Origin: Dehalococcoidia bacterium
GTDB lineage: Bacteria; Chloroflexota; Dehalococcoidia; UBA3495
NCBI GenBank assembly: GCA_002730485.1
Contig: PCAH01000137.1
Span: 1-9,765, forward strand
Length of the DNA stretch: 9,765 bases
Reading direction: 5' to 3'
Part shown: positions 5,411 through 9,765 of the stretch, in pieces
Layout of the letters: every line of letters starts with the position of its first letter
Numbering within the stretch: the first letter of the stretch is position 1
Notes under the pieces: model-generated
What the model was told of the DNA's origin: nothing
The model's database searches: none
What the model saw: only the letters and a program-made list of their open reading frames with translations
Made by a program: the position numbers and the translations under genes

Positions 5411-8065
5411 ATGGTAACCATCGCTTTTGAAAAACACACACTGTCCAATGGACTGGACGTGATACTCCACCGGGATAATACGATTCCGGTGGTAGCCGTG
5501 AATGTTTGGTACCACGTTGGCTCCAAGGACGAAGGAGTAGGCAGGACGGGGTTCGCCCACCTGTTTGAACACGTGATGTTTGAGGGCTCCAAACACCACA
5601 ACAGCAGCCACTTTGAGCCGCTCCAAAAAGCTGGCGCCAACCTCAACGGATCAACCACCCCAGACCGCACAAACTATTGGGAAGATGTGCCCACCAACTA
5701 TCTGGACCTAGCCCTCTGGCTGGAATCCGACCGCATGGGATTCCTGTTGGACGCCCTGGATCAGGAACGGCTTGATATCCAACGGGACGTGGTAAAGAAC
5801 GAACGACGCCAGTCCTATGAGAACCGGCCCTACGGCATGGCCCACTGGCACTTGCAGGAAGCCCTTTATCCCATGCCCCACCCCTACCACTGGATGACCA
5901 TCGGCTCCCAGGAAGACCTGGACGCCGCCACCCTGGATGACATCAAGAACTTTTTCAAGCGGTTCTACTCACCGACCAACGCCAGCCTGGCCATCGCCGG
6001 TGACATCGACATAGCAGAGGCCCTTGAACAGGTCAACCACTATTTTGGCGACCTGCCTCCGGGAGAGGCCGTGCCGCGCCGGGGTCGTCATGACTCTGGT
6101 CTTAGTGGCCGCATCGAATTGGAAATGCGGGACAAGGTCACCCTGCCCAGGAGTTACATAGCCTGGCCCACCCCTCCGGAAGGCGACCCGGACGATGCGC
6201 CGTTGGAGATCTACCAGGCCATCATGTCTGATGGGTTGACCTCCCGCCTGCACAAGTCGCTGGTCTATGAAAAGCAGATCGCCCAGAGCGCTCACATGCG
6301 CTACCACTCCTCGGAGATTGCCGGACAGGCCGTGCTGCAGGTAACTGCCGCTGAAGGCCATGAATTGGCGGAGGTTGAAGCCGCCGCAGAAGCCGAAATG
6401 GCCCGTCTGCTCCGTGAACCACCCACAGATGAAGAGTTGACCCGAGTGAAGAACCGGATTGAAGCTGGCCACTTTAGGCAGCTGGCCCGCATCGGCGGGT
6501 TTGGCGGCCGGGCTGACCAACTGAATCATTTCAGCGTATTTTCTGATAATCCTGAACTGATCAATACCAGCCTGGACCGCTATATGTCTGTCACGCGTGA
6601 AGATGTGATGCGGGTTGCCGAAAGCGTCTTGGGCGAGAACCAGGTGCGACTGCACGTTCTCCCTGAGCCGACCCTTTCTCCGGCCACCGTCACCATCGAC
6701 CGCACGGTGATGCCGCCGCCCAAGAGCGAGCCGGTCTTCACCCCGCCAACGCCGACAAAGACCGCCCTTTTCAACGGTATGGGCATATCGGTCGTGGAAC
6801 AACGGGGCCTGCCCATAGTGGCCTTCGGTGTGCTCATGGATGCTGGCGCTTCCCGTGACCCAGAAAACCTGCCTGGTTTGGCCGGGTTCACCGCCCAGAT
6901 GTTGCCGGAAGGCACCAATAACAAGTCCAGCCAAGAGATTGCCCAGGCCTTTGAGTTCATCGGTTCCAGGATCTCTGCCGATGGACGCCGCGAGTACACC
7001 CTGCTCTCGGCAGAAACTCTGACCAAGCACTTCCCGACAGCTTTGGAACTGACCGCCGACTTGGTGCTGAATCCGAACTTCCCTGACCATGAGGTGGAAC
7101 GGGTACGCCGGGAGCATCTAACTGAGTTGAGGCGGGGCAAAGACGAGCCAAACGCTGTGGCTGAGCAATTGATGGCCGGCCTGGTCTTCAACCGGGAATC
7201 GGGCTATGGCCACTCTCTATCAGGCACGGAAAATTCCATCGGTTCATTGACCCGTGACGATATGATGCGCCAGTTCAGCCGTGACTACAGCCCAGAGAAT
7301 GCCAACCTGATCGTTGTGGGTGATGTCAGCATCGACGAGGTCGTAAAACAGGCCGAGTCCGTGTTTGGCAGTTGGAAAGCCCCCAGCGACTCAGCAAGAG
7401 GCCGCACAGAAGCTGTTCCTATCGATGGGGCTGCCACCATCTACTTGGTTGACCGCCCAGGAGCGCCCCAGTCGGTTATCCGCGCCATGCACACCACCAT
7501 CCCTAGGCTGCATCCAGACTATCTGGGACTGACCTTGATGAACTACGCCTTTGGCGGGCAGTTCTCCGCCAGGCTGAACCAGAACCTTCGACAGGAGAAG
7601 GGCTACAGCTACGGCTATCAGTCCCACGTTCAGTGGTACCGTGGTCCGTCACTGATGCTGGCCGGAGGCTCGGTTCAGACGGAGGTCACCAAGGAATCGG
7701 TCTTTGAGACACTGAAAGAGTTCAACGAGGTGAAAAGTTCAAGACCCATAAGTGGGGAAGAACTGGAAAACGCCAAGGCCAGCGTCCTGCGCAGCTTCCC
7801 GGCCAACTTTGAGCGGCCTGGGGCCATCATGGGGCAGGTGCTGCAGATGGTCCAGTTCGGACTGCCCGACGACTACCTGCAGACCGTAAGATCCAATGTG
7901 GAGTCGGTGACCTTGGATGATGTGTACCGCATCACCCAGGAACTGATCCGCCCCGACCGGCTCAAGATACTGGTTGTGGGTGACCGTCAGCAGATAGAAA
8001 CGGGACTCAGGGAGTTGGACCTTCCCACCGTGATCTTGGACGTGGACGGCGTAGAAACCACCTAA
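5411..8065 (+). CDS. Double-domain M16 family zinc peptidase
   Basis: This 884-residue M16 (inverzincin) peptidase has two homologous halves joined by a proline-rich linker (about 430-449), so one chain can form the two-half clamshell that smaller M16B enzymes build from two subunits. The first half holds the zinc site H50-L-F-E53-H54 and, 76 residues further on, E131 (VVKNERR), matching the family HxxEH-(about 75)-E pattern. Its later MSDGLTSRLHKSL part starts at 272. In the second half the zinc motif is replaced by GFTAQ (LAGFTAQML), so it should be non-catalytic, yet it keeps GGQFSARL...RQEKGYSYGY (715-736), the region that in this family helps grip the substrate. ATG 5411 follows an in-frame TAG directly and has AAGGA 9 bases before it, so no longer start exists. 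The N-terminus (MVTIAFEKHTLSNGL) is not a signal peptide, which suggests cytoplasmic action. Its substrate is unknown; PqqL-like and processing-peptidase-like roles cannot be separated. Confidence 0.93.
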   Translation: MVTIAFEKHTLSNGLDVILHRDNTIPVVAVNVWYHVGSKDEGVGRTGFAHLFEHVMFEGSKHHNSSHFEPLQKAGANLNGSTTPDRTNYWEDVPTNYLDLALWLESDRMGFLLDALDQERLDIQRDVVKNERRQSYENRPYGMAHWHLQEALYPMPHPYHWMTIGSQEDLDAATLDDIKNFFKRFYSPTNASLAIAGDIDIAEALEQVNHYFGDLPPGEAVPRRGRHDSGLSGRIELEMRDKVTLPRSYIAWPTPPEGDPDDAPLEIYQAIMSDGLTSRLHKSLVYEKQIAQSAHMRYHSSEIAGQAVLQVTAAEGHELAEVEAAAEAEMARLLREPPTDEELTRVKNRIEAGHFRQLARIGGFGGRADQLNHFSVFSDNPELINTSLDRYMSVTREDVMRVAESVLGENQVRLHVLPEPTLSPATVTIDRTVMPPPKSEPVFTPPTPTKTALFNGMGISVVEQRGLPIVAFGVLMDAGASRDPENLPGLAGFTAQMLPEGTNNKSSQEIAQAFEFIGSRISADGRREYTLLSAETLTKHFPTALELTADLVLNPNFPDHEVERVRREHLTELRRGKDEPNAVAEQLMAGLVFNRESGYGHSLSGTENSIGSLTRDDMMRQFSRDYSPENANLIVVGDVSIDEVVKQAESVFGSWKAPSDSARGRTEAVPIDGAATIYLVDRPGAPQSVIRAMHTTIPRLHPDYLGLTLMNYAFGGQFSARLNQNLRQEKGYSYGYQSHVQWYRGPSLMLAGGSVQTEVTKESVFETLKEFNEVKSSRPISGEELENAKASVLRSFPANFERPGAIMGQVLQMVQFGLPDDYLQTVRSNVESVTLDDVYRITQELIRPDRLKILVVGDRQQIETGLRELDLPTVILDVDGVETT

Positions 8066-8085
8066 ACTACAACCAGATACCAAAC

Positions 8086-8118
8086 AAAAAAGGCCCGCCA
8101 TTACGGCGGGCCTTTTTT
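8086..8118. terminator. Bidirectional terminator between the convergent M16 and htrA genes
   Basis: AAAAAAGGCCCGCC (8086-8099) and GGCGGGCCTTTTTT (8105-8118) pair perfectly around ATTAC. The GC core of 8 bp is flanked by A and T runs, so it ends transcription from either side. It lies 20 bases past the M16 stop and 26 bases past the htrA stop. A small GATCC/GGATC hairpin (8126-8139) follows on the htrA side. Confidence 0.95.
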
Positions 8119-8144
8119 TGTTTTAGATCCTTTGGGATCGATTC

Positions 8145-9278
8145 CTATTGCTGTGGCCGTTCACCCAACACCAGGTTGAGCATCTCCCGTGAACCCACGC
8201 CGTCGACCACCCGGAATATCTCCACTTCCACGGTCTGACCAGCGCTGAATTCCTGCTTCAAAAGCCGGGTCAGGTCAGAGATCGTGGCAATGTCATGTCC
8301 GGCGATGTTCACCAGGATATCTCCGGGAACCATCCCTGAAAGGTGGGATGGACCGTTCAACACCGTGTCCCTGATGATCACTCCCTCGCGGATGGGTAGA
8401 CCCACCTCCGCGGCGACCTCTGGTATCAGGTCAGCCAGAAATATACCCATCCAGGCCCAGCGGACGTGTCCCAATTCGACCAGTTGGTCGGACACCTGCT
8501 GGGCCGTCTCCATATTGATGGCGAACCCGATACCCTCCACCGCTACCCCGCTGCTGCCCCGCAGGACGGCTGTGTTGATACCCACCAGGTTTCCTTTCAG
8601 ATCGATCAGCGGGCCACCGCTGTTGCCGGGGTTGATTGATGTATCGGTCTGGATGAGCTCGTAAAGGGTTATGCCAGGGGATGCCTCAATAGCCCGACCT
8701 AAAGCCGATACCACGCCAACTGTCACCGTGGGGCCGCCAGGTAAGGCCAAGGCGTTTCCAATGGCAATCACCCAGTCACCGGCTCGTAGGCTACCGTTCT
8801 GGGTTATAGGCAACGCTGGATAATCGTTGCCTGGTAGTCGCAAAACGGCCAGGTCTGATAGCCGGTCTGCGCCGACGATCTCGGCTTCCACCTGGGTTCC
8901 ATCATCCAGGGTCACAATGACCTGAATCCCGTTCTCGATCACGTGATTGTTGGTCAATACCAGGCCAGATTCATCAAAGATAACGCCGGTGCCGCTGCCG
9001 AAGCTGGACCCGCGCCGACCAAACTGGTCTTGGGTGATGATCTGGGCCACTATCGACACCACAGAAGTACGCACCTGTTCCACGGTGTCGGCGATGTTTG
9101 GCAGCTGCAGCATCTGGATGCCGCCAGTATTCACATCCCCCGGGCTGGTCACCGCTGGAACTGCAGTGGGAGATGTGGCGGTCGCCGTGGGTTCAGAGTC
9201 GTCATTGGAGCAGGCGACGGCGATCAAGATGGTCATAACCGCCAAGGCCAAGACCTTGATGATTAGCGAGTTTCTCAT
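8145..9278 (-). CDS. htrA: HtrA/DegP-type serine protease, predicted lipoprotein, one PDZ domain
   Basis: This S1C protease should cut damaged or signal-selected proteins outside the cytoplasmic membrane. The 377-residue product starts with MRNSLIIK and a hydrophobic stretch ending in LIAVAC, a lipobox-like sequence with C23 as the lipid-anchor residue. Residues 24-50 are a flexible spacer rich in Thr, Ser, Pro and Ala. The protease domain (about 62-265) shows the triad H112 (TNNHV), D142 (LSDLAVL) and S220 (GNSGGP), with GSGTGVIFDESGLVLTN before the histidine. One PDZ domain covers about 275-375 (WMGIFLADLIP...GDILVNIAGHDI). DegP itself has two PDZ domains, so this is closer to the DegS/HtrA single-PDZ layout. 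ATG 9278 lies 2 bases after the rph stop; the AGGGA at 9294-9290, inside rph, is 11 bases away, a rather long spacing. The gene is probably translated together with rph. Confidence 0.95.
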   Translation of the reverse strand: MRNSLIIKVLALAVMTILIAVACSNDDSEPTATATSPTAVPAVTSPGDVNTGGIQMLQLPNIADTVEQVRTSVVSIVAQIITQDQFGRRGSSFGSGTGVIFDESGLVLTNNHVIENGIQVIVTLDDGTQVEAEIVGADRLSDLAVLRLPGNDYPALPITQNGSLRAGDWVIAIGNALALPGGPTVTVGVVSALGRAIEASPGITLYELIQTDTSINPGNSGGPLIDLKGNLVGINTAVLRGSSGVAVEGIGFAINMETAQQVSDQLVELGHVRWAWMGIFLADLIPEVAAEVGLPIREGVIIRDTVLNGPSHLSGMVPGDILVNIAGHDIATISDLTRLLKQEFSAGQTVEVEIFRVVDGVGSREMLNLVLGERPQQ

Positions 9279-9280
9279 GG

Positions 9281-9765
9281 CTATTGAATTCCCTGGGCCG
9301 CTTCCCGCTGGAACCGGAAGAGGTCTTCCATTCCCCTAGAGGCCAAGGAGAGTACCTCATCCACCTGGTGGCGGGGGAATGGGTCTGCCTCGGTGGCGCC
9401 CTGAATCTCCACCAGGCCACCCTGGGATGTGAGGACAACATTGAAGTCCACATCGGCGGCGAAGTCTTCCTCATAGCAGAGGTCGAGGAGGAGCTGTCCA
9501 TCGAGGATTCCCACGCTGATGGCAGCCACCGGGCAGAGCAGCGGCACTTGGGTCAAGACCCTGTTTTTGACCAGCATCTGCAGGGCCTGATTGAGGGCCA
9601 CATAGGCTCCGGTGATGGCGGCGGTGCGTGTTCCACCATCGGCTTGGATCACGTCACAGTCGATATTGACGGTCCGTTCACCAAGCGCAACTAGGTCGGT
9701 GATCGCCCTGAGTGAACGGCCAATCAAGCGCTGGATCTCCTGGGATCGTCCGCTGATCTTGCCCG
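9281..9765 (-). CDS. rph: Ribonuclease PH, 5' end beyond the window
   Basis: RNase PH is a phosphate-dependent 3'-to-5' exoribonuclease that trims tRNA and other RNA 3' ends, acting as a ring hexamer in the cytoplasm. About 160 C-terminal codons of roughly 240 are visible. They begin GKISGRSQEIQRLIGRSLR, a continuous family match that runs to the window edge, so the start lies outside; the TTG at 9727 is internal. Further signatures are ALGERTVNIDCDVIQADGG and TRTAAITGAYVAL (phosphate and RNA binding core), then LDLCYEED and ADVDFNVVL, which carry the conserved acidic residues of the active site. The C-terminus RGMEDLFRFQREAAQGIQ is a normal closing helix. In many bacteria rph is followed by rdgB; here it is followed by htrA with a 2-base gap. 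Confidence 0.97.
   Translation of the reverse strand, partial: GKISGRSQEIQRLIGRSLRAITDLVALGERTVNIDCDVIQADGGTRTAAITGAYVALNQALQMLVKNRVLTQVPLLCPVAAISVGILDGQLLLDLCYEEDFAADVDFNVVLTSQGGLVEIQGATEADPFPRHQVDEVLSLASRGMEDLFRFQREAAQGIQ

Noticed and set aside
5127..5417. 96-codon plus-strand frame running across the terminator
   Set aside because: It overlaps the PPOX-fold gene end, passes through a perfect terminator hairpin and shows no motif. The similar peptide seen on the opposite strand (ILGACFS) only reflects the palindrome.
5969..7117. Long minus-strand open frame (382 codons) opposite the M16 gene
   Set aside because: It lies wholly antisense to a gene with clear family motifs throughout, and its translation shows no family motif.

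Overview
The window carries a late cobalamin (vitamin B12) gene run on the plus strand, then a flavin-binding-type protein, a large M16 metallopeptidase and, on the minus strand, the convergent pair rph-htrA. Nine protein genes are supported and two are cut by the window edges (cobO on the left, rph on the right). I see no rRNA, tRNA, CRISPR array, insertion sequence or cobalamin riboswitch. The DNA is moderately GC-rich. Protein style, including a lipoprotein with a Thr/Pro/Ala-rich spacer behind its lipid-anchor cysteine, suggests a Chloroflexota bacterium, perhaps Dehalococcoidia. That assignment is inference from style, not from a marker gene.

Positions 1-4483: cobO (partial), cobT, cobS, cbiB and cobD lie head to tail, tightly packed. 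CobO adenosylates the corrinoid. CobD makes aminopropanol phosphate and CbiB attaches it. CobT activates the lower-ligand base and CobS joins the two halves at the membrane. The bifunctional kinase/guanylyltransferase (CobU/CobP) that must act between CbiB and CobS is not in the window, nor is a CobC-type phosphatase. Two junctions are 4-base overlaps with non-ATG starts (CTGA for cobT/cobS, TTGA for cobS/cbiB), which suggests translational coupling and makes start calling error-prone.

Positions 4484-5266: a PPOX-fold (pyridoxamine-phosphate-oxidase-like) protein follows after 78 bases. That gap holds a good sigma70-type promoter framed by an inverted repeat, so the gene is probably transcribed on its own as well as by readthrough. 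Downstream are four CAGC heptamers and a perfect 17-bp terminator hairpin.

Positions 5267-8118: a spacer with a possible promoter leads to an 884-residue double-domain M16 peptidase that has an active first half, a degenerate second half and no signal peptide. A strong terminator shared by two convergent genes follows.

Positions 8145-9765 (minus strand): RNase PH (rph) is followed after 2 bases by an HtrA-type lipoprotein protease with one PDZ domain. I found no clearly novel multi-gene system. The best leads are the promoter/inverted repeat before the PPOX gene, the heptamer repeat, the CTG start of cobS, the fused signal-less M16 enzyme and the rph-htrA coupling.
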